DNA from: CAZLFA01 sp964558665
GTDB lineage: Bacteria > Desulfobacterota > Syntrophia > Syntrophales > PHBD01
Length of the DNA stretch: 58,837 nucleotides
Assembly (NCBI GenBank): GCA_964558665.1
Contig: CAZLFA010000016.1
Span: forward strand, 1 to 58,837
Reading direction: 5' to 3'
The translations under genes and the position numbers were made by a program. Positions 1 to 9,418 of this stretch are shown here, one piece after another; the first letter of the stretch is position 1; the number at the start of each line of letters is the position of its first letter. The notes beneath the pieces were generated by a model. The model saw only the letters and a program-made list of their open reading frames with translations. It was not told where the DNA came from and made no database searches.

Positions 1-40
1 ATGCCCGGTGGTGTGACAGGGAAAGCCCGTGAGGGCATAC
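1..40 (+). other. Hairpin at the window edge
   Basis: The first bases form a stem (ATGCCC with GGGCAT) around a loop, followed by ACCTAT. This loosely resembles the last domain and 3' end of a group II intron, but the rest would lie outside the window, so the identity is a guess. Between here and the hairpin at 304 I see no convincing gene. Confidence 0.2.
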
Positions 41-303
41 CTATGTCAATCTTCATACTGTAATCACTGATCTAACAGCATTGCTAGACCTGAAGGTCAA
101 AAGATAAAACCAGAGGTGATCTATCCCCCTGCGCCATTCAACTTTCATTAGCCCTTCATAATCGTAGGTTCTGTACACTCGCTCCCGCTGGTCCAAAATG
201 GAAGCGGGAAAAAATAATATTTCTTGACTATTGATAACATGCATCGTATAAGGCTCACCAACTAGGTAAGTTTGGATTTAAATGTATAACGTTGTAAAAA
301 TTG

Positions 304-340
304 ACCACCCATACTTATTACGAGTATTGGTGGTTTTTTT
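304..340 (+). promoter_or_regulatory. Terminator-like hairpin in the leader of the first cold-shock gene
   Basis: ACCACC and ATACT pair with AGTAT and GGTGGT, with one mismatch between the two stem parts, and seven T follow. It lies about 50 nt before the cold-shock start. The second cold-shock gene has a similar two-part hairpin and a similar stretch between hairpin and ribosome binding site, so this may be part of a conserved leader, not only a terminator for an upstream unit. Confidence 0.5.
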
Positions 341-392
341 GTCATAGCGGAATCCGACTGAAGAGAATTTTGAAGAAAGGAGGATATAAGCT

Positions 393-593
393 ATGTCAGA
401 AGGTAAAGTAAAATGGTTTAATGAAGGCAAGGGCTTCGGCTTCATTGAAACAGATGAAGGGCATGATGTTTTTGTTCATTTCAGCGCGATTCAGACCAGC
501 GGCTTCAAGACGTTGAATGAGGGCCAGCGTGTGAGCTTTGATGTCGTAAAGGGTCAGAAAGGCCCCGCAGCGGAGAACGTTAGACCGATTTAG
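393..593 (+). CDS. Cold-shock protein (CspA family)
   Basis: A 66-aa single OB-fold nucleic-acid-binding protein. The N-terminal GKVKWFN, the RNP1 motif KGFGFIE and the RNP2 motif VFVHF are all present, and the length is normal for the family. These proteins bind single-stranded RNA and act as RNA chaperones in the cytoplasm. The ATG is preceded by AAAGGAGG about 9 nt upstream. The gene stands alone between a leader hairpin and its own terminator. A close paralogue lies at 54494-54694 with similar leader organisation. Whether it is cold-induced cannot be told from sequence. Confidence 0.95.
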   Translation: MSEGKVKWFNEGKGFGFIETDEGHDVFVHFSAIQTSGFKTLNEGQRVSFDVVKGQKGPAAENVRPI

Positions 594-608
594 CACTACG
601 GAGTTACG

Positions 609-638
609 GCAGCGTCAGAGATGGCGCTGCTTTTTTTT
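609..638 (+). terminator. Rho-independent terminator after the cold-shock gene
   Basis: GCAGCG pairs with CGCTGC across a 10-nt loop and eight T follow, 15 nt after the stop codon. From here to 816 I see no gene. Confidence 0.85.
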
Positions 639-816
639 GTCAAGCTATTTATAGTGATGATAAATTGTACTCTTGCATTTTTCTTATATTGCATCAAATG
701 CGAATACCAGGAAGTTGCCCATCTACAAAGGGTTATAAGGAAATTCCTTAATCAGTATTTATTACGGAGTGAAAGTTTGTAATACATATATGGTTGAGCA
801 TGGGACCCTCAGAACA

Positions 817-2412
817 TCAACTATTTCCCATCAGTTTAATAAAAGCAGGAAGATGTCGGATAGGACCGAATCCTTTCTCGCTACGGGCTTTATTCTTGTA
901 ACTGGGATCAAGCTGCACAGCTTTGGTCAAGTCTTGAATAGCTTTTTGGGAATCGCCCTTCTGAGCATAGGCCAGAGCGCGGCGGTAATAAGCCGCTGTG
1001 GCCCCATACCCTTTTGGTTCGAGCGTTAGTGCTTTGTTGAGGTCCGTGATTGCCTGATCGTATTTTCCAAGCTTGCCGTAAAGTTCTCCCCTCCTCTGGT
1101 AGCATAGTGCATCACCCGGTTTCCTTTTGACAAGTGTATCCCAATCCCGAACAGCAAGGTCCAGTTTGCCAAGTTCTTCGTAGAGATTTGCACGCATCAT
1201 GAAGTCAAGGCCAGCGAAGAGATCGTCTGGCCCCTCCAGTTCAATGGCACGACTTAGATCGGCGACAGCAAGCTCCGGTTTTCTGAGTATCTCATAAACC
1301 TGCCCTCGTCCGGAGAACAATCCGGCATTTTTCGGGTCAAGCTTGATCCCTGAGGTAAAATCTGCGATGGCCAGATCATACTTCCCGAGACCCAGGTAAG
1401 AATTGGCACGCATGTGAAAATAGCTTGGGACCGACGGATCGAGTGCGATGGCCTGGCTGAAGTCCCGCATTGTAAGTTCAAGTGCATTTGGAATACCTTT
1501 ATCAGAGGGTTTGACATAATCCCTGGGACGAAACAGAAAATAGTACCTGCCTCGGTCGAAATAAGCATCCGCTTTTTCTTTATTGTCCTTCGCCTTTTCG
1601 ATTGCTTTCCCGAATTCCTGAAGCGCAGGATCACGTTGATCAAGTTCCTTGTGAGTCCAAGCCTTTATAAGATGACCTTCCGAATCCTTCGCCTCGATGC
1701 TCAGTATTTTGTAATAATCGGACATTGCCTGATTTTTTTCGCTGATCCGTGCCCTGAAATAATAAGCCTTGATGTTGATCGGATCCAGCTCGATAGCCCG
1801 GCTATATGCATCGAAAGCTCCCATGAAATTATCGTGACGACCGAAGACCGCATGACCTTTTTCAATCCACTCCGCCGCAGACAGTTGATTAATCGACTTG
1901 TCGTAAGCCGCCTTCTGTGTGCCTTTGTTTCCGTTCTTCGATAATCCCATCTCTTTGCGCAGCCGCTCGACTTCACGCATCAGCTCGTCCGATTTCTGCT
2001 TCATCGATTCCAGCTCTTTTGTCTTATCGCGGTCCTTGCGCAGTTCGATGATCGCTTGAACCACCTTGTCGGCATCTGCCACTATTCTGGATTTAAGCCA
2101 GTAAACATGGCCATCCCACTTTTCTGCGACAATTTCTGTCTGAACGATACCGGCTGTCAGCGTTGTGATCTGATCCTTTGTGAGTTGGAAGTTCTTCACT
2201 TCCGTTTCACTTTCCAGATAAGTGCCGAGTTCTTCCAACAGAAGCCTTTTCACCTCACGTAGAGCTATTACCCGGCTGGAGTTCCGGCTGTCATCTTCGC
2301 TGGCCCGGTAGGTGTATTCCTTTATGAAGGTCTTGGCTCCGGCAAAAGTAATGTGGGGAACAAACAAAAATAAAAATAAATAAAAGACAATCCTCGCTGG
2401 ACTGGATCTCAT
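817..2412 (-). CDS. Exported tetratricopeptide-repeat protein
   Basis: A protein of about 531 aa. The start at 2412 is preferred over one 24 nt upstream because GAAAGGAAA lies just before it and the protein then begins with a clean signal peptide (basic MRSSPAR, hydrophobic core, FAGA cleavage region). Residues about 25-130 form a domain with a YTYRASEDDS opening; a heptad-like region follows. From about 175 to the end there are some eight TPR units with the usual AIELDP endings. It is probably a periplasmic protein-interaction scaffold. It sits downstream of the WD40-caspase gene on the same strand, 519 nt away with its own promoter. No catalytic residues are seen and the partner is unknown. 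Confidence 0.8.
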   Translation of the reverse strand: MRSSPARIVFYLFLFLFVPHITFAGAKTFIKEYTYRASEDDSRNSSRVIALREVKRLLLEELGTYLESETEVKNFQLTKDQITTLTAGIVQTEIVAEKWDGHVYWLKSRIVADADKVVQAIIELRKDRDKTKELESMKQKSDELMREVERLRKEMGLSKNGNKGTQKAAYDKSINQLSAAEWIEKGHAVFGRHDNFMGAFDAYSRAIELDPINIKAYYFRARISEKNQAMSDYYKILSIEAKDSEGHLIKAWTHKELDQRDPALQEFGKAIEKAKDNKEKADAYFDRGRYYFLFRPRDYVKPSDKGIPNALELTMRDFSQAIALDPSVPSYFHMRANSYLGLGKYDLAIADFTSGIKLDPKNAGLFSGRGQVYEILRKPELAVADLSRAIELEGPDDLFAGLDFMMRANLYEELGKLDLAVRDWDTLVKRKPGDALCYQRRGELYGKLGKYDQAITDLNKALTLEPKGYGATAAYYRRALAYAQKGDSQKAIQDLTKAVQLDPSYKNKARSEKGFGPIRHLPAFIKLMGNS

Positions 2413-2445
2413 CTGTATCTTTCCTTTCAATAGCAAGTTGATTTA

Positions 2446-2474
2446 TTTATACATCAAGAATGGACAAACTACAA
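2446..2474 (-). promoter_or_regulatory. Sigma70-type promoter for the TPR gene
   Basis: On the minus strand TTGTAG and TATAAA are separated by 17 bp, 34 nt before the preferred start at 2412. Confidence 0.5.
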
Positions 2475-2931
2475 GGTAGGCCATTTATAACCATTTGAAT
2501 GTTGCATATCTGACATGATGGCATTTTTTATTGAGTACAGGAAGGCAAAAATGCTTCTGATATTCAGAAAAGCAGCCTACGAAAGTTGCGCCTTTCTTTC
2601 CGAATTCATTGCATCGTCCGGATCAGCGTATGAAGACTTGTATTTAGTAAAATATGGGGTCAAAAATGTAATGGTCGGCGTTTGACAAATGAATTTATGC
2701 ACTGTGATGAATGAGCTGTGGTTGATGTGAGGCTATAAAAAGATTTACAATTAGTGATGCATAAGTTGCTCTAATTCATGGAGGGAATCCGATTATTATA
2801 CGCGAGTATATGAGAGAAGACGATACAAGATTAGTTCGCTTCCTGCCGCGGCTGCGCCACACAGCTTCGGCTCGCCGTAATGACACCTATAGAATATCTC
2901 TTTATTTGACAAATTTATATAGAAGGACCGC
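2475..2931. other. Gene-free AT-rich stretch
   Basis: No credible coding region is seen between the TPR promoter and the end of the WD40-caspase gene. Bases 2842-2882 hold a GC-rich patch (GCCGCGGCTGCGCC, then CGGCTCGCCG) in otherwise AT-rich DNA; this looks like a decayed repeat, but no second copy was found in the window. Confidence 0.4.
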
Positions 2932-5900
2932 TCACCTGGCCTTGCCGATCGGAAACGCCTGACCGCTGATGGAGATAGTCGGGTATTGCGCCCGCTTGAA
3001 TATCTTCTCCGCGAGATTCGGCACCTCATCGCCTACGTAGTCGGCAATATCCGTGGTCTTGACGTAGCCGGTTTTTCCCTTGTCCGCCTTGCCGCTAAGC
3101 CCCTCGGTGAGCACCCATGTAAACAATCCGTGTCCTTTGTATCCTTCGATTGCTTCCTGGGATGACGTGGCCGCCGAAAGAATTGTGGAGCCAACAGCCC
3201 GGCTCAGGATCTTCATGGCCGTATCCTCGCTCATTCCCCTCGTCAGCATAGCCACCTGAAGGGCGTCGCCCGCAGCACCGGCATTGCAGGTGTCGAGAAT
3301 TATCAGTTTCTTGGTCGCGGGAATGTTCGCGATCAGCTCCTTCAGCGCCGTCTGGGGAAGGGCGTCCGTCCTGAGCCTTTCGGTTCTGGTAAGTCCGACA
3401 TTGGACGTAATCAGGAAATACTCTCCTTCGTCAACCACGCCGTGGCTCGCCACGTAGAAGACGAAGATGTCGTCCGGCTTCATCTTTCTGAATTCCTTCA
3501 GTTCCCTGGAGAGATTCGAGGCGCTGGTGGATTCTCTCGTGGTGAGGGTTCTGATATCAACTTTACCGAAGAGCCCGGCGGCCGATTTTGCCAGAGTGTC
3601 GGCAAAAAGCTTTGCGTCCGCCGCCGCGTATTTCAGGGTCAGCTTCGGGTTTTTGTATTCATTTATACCAACAACCAGCGCATGCAGGTTCGGTTTGCCC
3701 GCCGCCTTGAAAACGGCGTTCAGCAGATGCACCGCATCGTTGCTCTGCATGGAGTTTTCGGAATTGAAGGCGATTGCCCTGATGGAGTTCGCTCCCTCCA
3801 CCAGCTTCAAACGGAAACGTTTCAGCACCGGCGCTCCATTGCCTTTGGCCGTGACCGTCACTCCCCGCGCGCTGTCAAGGACGACCGCCGAGCCGTTCAG
3901 ATAGAGTCTGATATCCCCGATGCCCCCTCCATTATCCGTTATTTTGAGAGTGACCTGCACCTCATTCGTTGAAACGTATGCCGGGGTGTCGACAATTTCC
4001 ACACGTGGGGCCTGCCTGACGCCGGAGATGCTTGCCAGACCTTCTATCTTTCTGCCCGAGACGGCCAGTTTGACGATATCTGGCCGGTAGAATTTCTCGC
4101 GGTACTGATCGATGCCCGATACATTGCCGCCGATGCGCACATTCAGGAATTTATCGCCGTTTTCCGAGGCGTCATAAAAGCCTTCCGGCGTGATGGCCAC
4201 CCATTCGCCCCCCGCAAAAGCAATGAACTGGACAAGCTCACTGCCGGAGGCAATGTCCCAGATCCGTGTGGTCGCATCCTCGCTCCCCGATACGGCAAAT
4301 CTGCCGTCGCGCGAAAAGACTACGGCGTTGGGCACGGATGCATGCCCGGAGAATTGCCGCACCTCTTTTCCGGTGCTGATATCCCACAGCCGCACGATCT
4401 TGTCATAGCCTCCGGAAAGGGCAAACCTGCCGTCGTGAGAATAAGCGATGGAGCGAATCTCGCTTGTCTGTCCGGAGAATCTGCGCACCTCCTTTCCGGT
4501 TGCTGTATTCCAGATCCGCAGGTCGCCGATAAAACCTCCCGCTGCCTTTTCGTTTTGCTCGCTCCCGCCGGTCAGAATGTATCTGCCGTCCGGAGAAAAA
4601 ACAGCGGCGTTTGCGTTTCCTTTTAATCTTCGTATTTCTTTGCCGGCGGCGACATCCCAGATAATCACCACCTCTCTTTTGTCTGATTCCTCTCTGTTAT
4701 CGTTATAGATTATTGAAAGGGCAAGCCTGCCGTCGGGAGAGAAAATGACGGAGCGAAGAGCATACGAAACATTTCCGGAGAATCGTTGTATCTCCCTGCC
4801 GGCGGCAACATCCCAGAGGTGCAGGTGGTTGTCTTTGGGACTCTCATGACCGGACAGAATGTATCTGCCATCCGGGGAAAATGCCGCGGATGCGATCATT
4901 CCTATACGGATTGCGGTATCATGGTCGATGATGTTCCTGATTTTTTTTCCTGTATCGGCATCCCAGAGAATCATGCCGAAAGAACTGATTGAAACGGCAT
5001 GCTTCCGGTCCGGAGAATAGATGACGGAAGAGAGCATGTTTTCATTGTCTCTGTCGGTGGCAAAGGAACGTATCTGTCTTCCCGCCTTTATATCCCAGAG
5101 ACGGATTGGTTTGTACCCCTCCTGTATGCTCTGTCCGGAAACAATAAGGGACCTGCCGTCGGAGGAAAGGTCAAGCGAAGACACGGGGGACGTTTCGCCG
5201 GTGTATGCCCTCAGTTCTCTTCCCGTGGAGGCATCCCATAGCCTTGCTTTACTGTCCCATGCCCCGGAAATGACGAATCTGCCGTCGGGAGAAAAGGCGA
5301 CGGATGTTATTTGGTTACTTTCAATACTTGCCCATATTTTTCTCACTGTAGCCACGTCCCAGAGGATGAAGGCGGAAGTGTCAAAACTCCAGTCTCCCCC
5401 GGCCAGAATCGATTTGCCGTCGGGAGAAAAGGCAACCGAGTTGATCCTGCTCCCCCCGGCAAACGTCCTCAGTTCTCTTCCCGTGGCAGTGTCCCAAAGC
5501 CGTGCTGTCTTGTCCCAGCTTCCCGATACGAGGTATTTCCCGTCAGGTGAAAAAGCCAGTGAGTGAACAGGGTCGGTATGTCCCGAAAATTTATGTAATT
5601 CCTTACCGGTATTGACGTTCCAGAGCCGAACGCTCTTATCGTGGCCGCCCGATGCGGCGAACCTGCCGTCGGGAGAAAAGGCGACTGCTATAACATAATC
5701 GGTGTGCCCGGAAAATTTCCTGACTTCCCCGCCTGTCTTAACGTTCCACAGGCGCATGGTCTTGTCCCAGCTTCCCGATACGATATATCTGCCGTCGGGG
5801 GAAAAGGCGAGGGAATGGACGGAACCTACATGTCCGGAAAATTTCCTCAACTCCTTTCCCGTGGAAACATCCCAAAGCCTTAATATCGACTCACGTTCCG

Positions 5901-6201
5901 CGGATGCTGCATATTTGCCGTCCGGCGAGAAGGCAACGGCAAAGATATAGCTTGAGTCCGCTTTAAATACACGCAGCTCCTTCCCCGTGGCGGCATCCCA
6001 GAGACGCATGGTCGAATCGAAGCTGCCTGTCAGGACGTATCTGCCGTCGGGAGAAAATGCGACGGATGAAATATGCTGTGTATGCCCCAGTTGGGGGTAT
6101 ATTTCTGCTTTATCTGATGCCTGTGATACGGAAGGGCACAGCAAAAACATTATAATGAGAAACTTAAAGTACAGCTTCAGGATATTTGGAAAAGCTTTCA
6201 T
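2932..6201 (-). CDS. Exported WD40-repeat protein with C-terminal caspase-like protease domain
   Basis: A 1089-aa protein with a signal peptide (hydrophobic FLIIMFLLCP, then SQAS). I count 14 WD-type units ending in LWD, IWD or LWN, over about residues 35-690, which fits two seven-bladed propellers. A linker (WVAITPEGFYDASENGD) and a beta-rich segment follow. Residues about 835-1089 form a peptidase C14-like domain starting ALVVGINEY, with the dyad His920 (ASHG) and Cys972 (DTCNAG), so protease activity is likely. Such orthocaspases usually cleave after basic residues; the propellers may sense or dock a substrate. The signal peptide implies the domain acts in the periplasm. It has its own promoter; the exported TPR gene lies downstream. 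The biological target is unknown. Confidence 0.9.
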   Translation of the reverse strand: MKAFPNILKLYFKFLIIMFLLCPSVSQASDKAEIYPQLGHTQHISSVAFSPDGRYVLTGSFDSTMRLWDAATGKELRVFKADSSYIFAVAFSPDGKYAASAERESILRLWDVSTGKELRKFSGHVGSVHSLAFSPDGRYIVSGSWDKTMRLWNVKTGGEVRKFSGHTDYVIAVAFSPDGRFAASGGHDKSVRLWNVNTGKELHKFSGHTDPVHSLAFSPDGKYLVSGSWDKTARLWDTATGRELRTFAGGSRINSVAFSPDGKSILAGGDWSFDTSAFILWDVATVRKIWASIESNQITSVAFSPDGRFVISGAWDSKARLWDASTGRELRAYTGETSPVSSLDLSSDGRSLIVSGQSIQEGYKPIRLWDIKAGRQIRSFATDRDNENMLSSVIYSPDRKHAVSISSFGMILWDADTGKKIRNIIDHDTAIRIGMIASAAFSPDGRYILSGHESPKDNHLHLWDVAAGREIQRFSGNVSYALRSVIFSPDGRLALSIIYNDNREESDKREVVIIWDVAAGKEIRRLKGNANAAVFSPDGRYILTGGSEQNEKAAGGFIGDLRIWNTATGKEVRRFSGQTSEIRSIAYSHDGRFALSGGYDKIVRLWDISTGKEVRQFSGHASVPNAVVFSRDGRFAVSGSEDATTRIWDIASGSELVQFIAFAGGEWVAITPEGFYDASENGDKFLNVRIGGNVSGIDQYREKFYRPDIVKLAVSGRKIEGLASISGVRQAPRVEIVDTPAYVSTNEVQVTLKITDNGGGIGDIRLYLNGSAVVLDSARGVTVTAKGNGAPVLKRFRLKLVEGANSIRAIAFNSENSMQSNDAVHLLNAVFKAAGKPNLHALVVGINEYKNPKLTLKYAAADAKLFADTLAKSAAGLFGKVDIRTLTTRESTSASNLSRELKEFRKMKPDDIFVFYVASHGVVDEGEYFLITSNVGLTRTERLRTDALPQTALKELIANIPATKKLIILDTCNAGAAGDALQVAMLTRGMSEDTAMKILSRAVGSTILSAATSSQEAIEGYKGHGLFTWVLTEGLSGKADKGKTGYVKTTDIADYVGDEVPNLAEKIFKRAQYPTISISGQAFPIGKAR

Positions 6202-6235
6202 AAGACACCTCTATTTCTAACAAAAGTCTGAGCAT

Positions 6236-6264
6236 ATTATCCGCCTCCTAGAAAACAAATGCAA
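6236..6264 (-). promoter_or_regulatory. Sigma70-type promoter for the WD40-caspase gene
   Basis: On the minus strand TTGCAT and GATAAT are separated by exactly 17 bp, 34 nt before the start codon. An AGAGG ribosome binding site follows downstream. Confidence 0.6.
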
Positions 6265-6335
6265 ATCAATTATCAGCGGATTTTTTGCCGAAACAGCAAG
6301 GCATGACAAATTGAATTCGCAACAGGAAAACATCT

Positions 6336-7544
6336 TTAATTGCGGAAGAGAAAAAGTTTTTTTAATTCAACGGCCGTCCATTCCTGATAAGCGGGGACTT
6401 TCACCCACATCTGCAGGGAGTCCGGGACAATGACAATTTGATATACGGTGCGATAGGCAGATCGTTCACTTCTTTCGACCGGCCAGGTGGCCCCGCCGTT
6501 TTTCATGGGAGTGTCAAGCATCGCCTTCATTTTTACAACATCGATTTTATCTTTGTTTTTGTCAGCCAGCGCCAGCAGATTATCCCGCCTCCGGACGGTT
6601 TCAAAACCCACGCTGTCTTTCATAGCGATGCCCCATGAGGGATCTGTGAAATGGTTTGTTGATACAAGCAGCCCTTCCGGATCGCCGTTGCGCCGCCGGT
6701 GTTCAAAAGGCGCCCATTCATATGATACTCCCGTCGTTTTATCGGCGGTGTTGATTATAAAGGCGAAGTTCGTTCTGGTCGTATTGAAAAAAGCATCGAG
6801 TTGATCCAGCGAGCTGCAATCAGTGAGAGCGGCCAGCAGATTCACTATCGCCGGAACGCGGTTGGCATAGCTGAGAGAGCCGCCGGTAGGAAGTCCGTTG
6901 TTCAGTTCCAGCATGATCCCCTCTGCGTTCATGCCGGTGGTAGCGTAGATCACACCCGTGAAGGTGACGATGGCATTGGGGATTCCCGAATCGGGATTAA
7001 ATACTGTTACCGTGAGACTTTTCGCAAAGTCCGCATACTTGTCGAACCAGTCGTAGTTTCTCCCCGCAACAAGCGGCTTGTCTTTTGTATATTTCCCCCA
7101 GGCGATTATTCCCGAGCATCCCGACATGGAGCCGAAATGCTCAAGGGCGTTGAGCATTATCTGCTCATCCAGGGAAAGCCCGGAAGTTTCCGCCATGCCG
7201 ATGATGATATCCTTGAAGCGCTGCGGATAAAACCGGTACAGGTACATTGCGGCCTTTTTCATCGAGTCGGAGGAAAGGCCCTTCTCCTTCTGGAAATAGT
7301 TCACGACGGCGCTTTTGTACAGGCCTTTCAATTCACTGCTTAACAGATGTCCGTACTGACGCCCCATCTGGCGGTAACTTCCCTGGAGGACCAGTATATT
7401 GATTTTCCCGCTCTTGAAAAGTTTTCCCCCTTCAAATGACGATATCGGTTTTATCCCGTCCGGTTCGGAAGCGGCTTGCGCGTGCAGACTGCCGAACGTG
7501 AAGATGAGGATGACAGCCAGTATGATAGTGGTGCGTGTTTTCAT
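6336..7544 (-). CDS. Exported C45-type acyltransferase/amidohydrolase (Ntn fold)
   Basis: A 402-aa protein with a signal peptide ending near HAQAAS. The core matches the C45 family (isopenicillin-N acyltransferase-like, acid ceramidase-like amidases): QMGRQYG near residue 59, an LNALEHFGSMSGCSG segment, GRNYDW at 161-166 and the TTGMNAEGI stretch. Cys143 in GCSG is the expected N-terminal nucleophile, exposed by self-cleavage between Gly142 and Cys143. The family hydrolyses or forms amide bonds on peptides or lipids; the substrate cannot be inferred. It starts 10 nt after the omptin gene, so the two are surely cotranscribed, and both act outside the cytoplasm. Confidence 0.8.
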   Translation of the reverse strand: MKTRTTIILAVILIFTFGSLHAQAASEPDGIKPISSFEGGKLFKSGKINILVLQGSYRQMGRQYGHLLSSELKGLYKSAVVNYFQKEKGLSSDSMKKAAMYLYRFYPQRFKDIIIGMAETSGLSLDEQIMLNALEHFGSMSGCSGIIAWGKYTKDKPLVAGRNYDWFDKYADFAKSLTVTVFNPDSGIPNAIVTFTGVIYATTGMNAEGIMLELNNGLPTGGSLSYANRVPAIVNLLAALTDCSSLDQLDAFFNTTRTNFAFIINTADKTTGVSYEWAPFEHRRRNGDPEGLLVSTNHFTDPSWGIAMKDSVGFETVRRRDNLLALADKNKDKIDVVKMKAMLDTPMKNGGATWPVERSERSAYRTVYQIVIVPDSLQMWVKVPAYQEWTAVELKKLFLFRN

Positions 7545-7554
7545 GACAGATCCT

Positions 7555-8589
7555 TTAAAAAGTATATTCCAGACCCAACGATACGCTTTTCTGCTCCGAC
7601 CATACTTTGACGCCGTGGCTGAATTTGAAATCGATGCCGAAAGGTTCGTTCAGCAGACGATGCGTGCCGGTGCTTTTGATGTACAGGTATTCGGCGCCGA
7701 TATTTGCATTCAGGTTCTGCGTCAGGCCGATTTTTAAATTTACCGATGTGTGCCAGGCATTGCCTGTCGTTGTATCGTAGGTAAGACGATGTCCGGGCTT
7801 TAATATATGATAATCTTCATTGTCTGCATAAACATAAGCCCAGTCAAACTGCATGTTCAAGTTGAGGCGCGACAGCCTGAACGGTCTGCCCAGATCAAAG
7901 CCGGTCTTGAAGCCCGCAAAAAACTGCCAGTACGTCTGTTCGAAACTTATCCCGTTTCCCGGCAGAAGAGTGGGCGGTGCCGTGCTTCCCGGCTCGGGAT
8001 AGCTCTGGATGCCGTTGTGGGTGACGAAAGAAAATTGCTGCCACCTCACCCCTACAGTGGGACGCAGATCAAACCAGCGAGGCAGTCCGATCCAGTCCGA
8101 TATCTGTAAATCGACGTCACCGTTAACCATGTAGCTTGGCTTCAGTGCGCATTTTGATTCGGAATAGATTGTTTTGATATCGGGCCGTTCATCGTCGTCC
8201 CAGTCGGAATCCCTGAATATTCCCCCGGCCTCTCCTGATATGTTGCGGAACATCTCCACTCCCACGGAGAAACGGGATATCTGCCGCCTTAGAGACGCTC
8301 CTGCCCACCAGCTATCCAAAGGGAATTCCAGGCGGCTCAACGGCACCTGATACGGCGAAAACGGATTGCCGAATTCATAGGAGGTATGACTCCTGAAGAT
8401 GTATTTTGTCTGCAGGGAAACCGACCACGGTTTCGCCGCGGTTTCTTTTTCCTCCTTCTGTGCAGCGCTTGCCGGTGAAATCATGAATGTGCCGAACAGT
8501 GCAAGCAGAATAAGAATCAAAATTCGTACACGTATTTTTCTGTTTGCCGGAATCTTTATACCGGTCCTCCCGGACAGTCTTTTACTCAT
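7555..8589 (-). CDS. Omptin-family outer-membrane protease
   Basis: A 344-aa protein with a basic N terminus, a long hydrophobic signal (to about residue 44) and a beta-barrel pattern ending in LGLEYTF, a typical outer-membrane C-terminal signature. Similarity to OmpT includes the FRDSDW segment and DNEDYH followed by GHRLTY. The four omptin catalytic residues appear as Asp127 and Asp129 (D-S-D-W) and Asp259 with His261 (D-Y-H), so an active surface endoprotease is likely. Omptins are best known from enterobacteria. Its start overlaps the end of the enoyl-CoA hydratase gene by 4 nt. A plain porin-like barrel is the alternative, made unlikely by the conserved dyads. Confidence 0.75.
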   Translation of the reverse strand: MSKRLSGRTGIKIPANRKIRVRILILILLALFGTFMISPASAAQKEEKETAAKPWSVSLQTKYIFRSHTSYEFGNPFSPYQVPLSRLEFPLDSWWAGASLRRQISRFSVGVEMFRNISGEAGGIFRDSDWDDDERPDIKTIYSESKCALKPSYMVNGDVDLQISDWIGLPRWFDLRPTVGVRWQQFSFVTHNGIQSYPEPGSTAPPTLLPGNGISFEQTYWQFFAGFKTGFDLGRPFRLSRLNLNMQFDWAYVYADNEDYHILKPGHRLTYDTTTGNAWHTSVNLKIGLTQNLNANIGAEYLYIKSTGTHRLLNEPFGIDFKFSHGVKVWSEQKSVSLGLEYTF

Positions 8590-9380
8590 TTTCCTGTAAA
8601 GTAAGGTTCCCGCTTTTCAAAAAAGGCCTTCAGTCCTTCCTTGTAATCGGCTGTTTTAGCCGCTTTGACCATGCCTGACCGTTCGAGTTCAAGCTGGCGC
8701 TCCAGCAGACTGAGCACGGCGTTGTTGAGATTCTCCTTGGCGATGGCGAAGGAACGTGTAGGCCCCTTGGCCAGTTTCTCCGCTATCTCATGCGTCACCC
8801 GTTCCAGCTCGGCGTCTTCTACGACCTTGTTGACGAGACCAATTTCCATCGCCTGTTTGGCGGTTAGAATGGGGTCCATCAAAACGAGTTCCGTCGCTTT
8901 GCCGAGACCGATGAGCATGGGAACCATCAGTGTCCAGGCGCCGTCAGGAACGAGACTGACGGTGGTGTAGGCCTGTCTGAATATAGCCGACGAGGCGGCA
9001 ATGCGCATATCACAGGCTGCGGCCAGACTGAACCCGCCGCCGCCCAGCGCGCCGTTGATGGAAGCGATAACAGGTTTGGGCGTCATACGGATGGCATGGA
9101 TGATGGCATTGAAGGCTCTGACCAGTTGCCGCACTACCTCCGAGGGATTGCTGCTGTCCACCTGCTCCCGAAAGAGCCGCAGGTCGCCGCCCGAACAGAA
9201 TGCCTTGCCTTCTCCCGTAATGACCACCACTCTGATCTGTTCATCATCCTGGCAGATTTCCAGTGCCTTCACCATTTCCTCTCCAAGTCTGAAGTCCAGG
9301 GCATTGAAATATTGGGGGCGGTTGAGTTTGATAGTGGCAATGCTGCCGGCCTTCTGAAAAATAATGCTGTTGAAATCCAT
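8586..9380 (-). CDS. Enoyl-CoA hydratase/isomerase, PaaG-like
   Basis: A 264-aa crotonase-fold protein of normal length. The oxyanion-hole segments FCSGGDL (61-67) and INGALGGGG (108-116) are present. Both glutamates of classical enoyl-CoA hydratase are absent: GGGCE becomes GGGFS, and the second site reads SLVPDGAW with Asp146. That pattern matches PaaG-type isomerases, which use an Asp in the VPDG motif, so double-bond or ring isomerisation of a CoA ester is more likely than hydration. A strong AAAGGAG precedes the ATG. It lies 38 nt after the histidine kinase gene and overlaps the omptin gene, an odd set of companions. Confidence 0.85.
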   Translation of the reverse strand: MDFNSIIFQKAGSIATIKLNRPQYFNALDFRLGEEMVKALEICQDDEQIRVVVITGEGKAFCSGGDLRLFREQVDSSNPSEVVRQLVRAFNAIIHAIRMTPKPVIASINGALGGGGFSLAAACDMRIAASSAIFRQAYTTVSLVPDGAWTLMVPMLIGLGKATELVLMDPILTAKQAMEIGLVNKVVEDAELERVTHEIAEKLAKGPTRSFAIAKENLNNAVLSLLERQLELERSGMVKAAKTADYKEGLKAFFEKREPYFTGK

Positions 9381-9418
9381 GCTCTTTCTCCTTTCGAATA
9401 TTTATGGAAGTTCTTGCA

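Noticed and set aside
53..244. 63-aa open frame on the minus strand
   Set aside because: No ribosome binding site, no recognisable motif, and it lies beside a probable mobile-element tail.
2932..6201. Gasdermin or CBASS-type defence locus around the caspase
   Set aside because: No gasdermin-like, nucleotidyltransferase or other defence gene is adjacent, and the protein appears exported.
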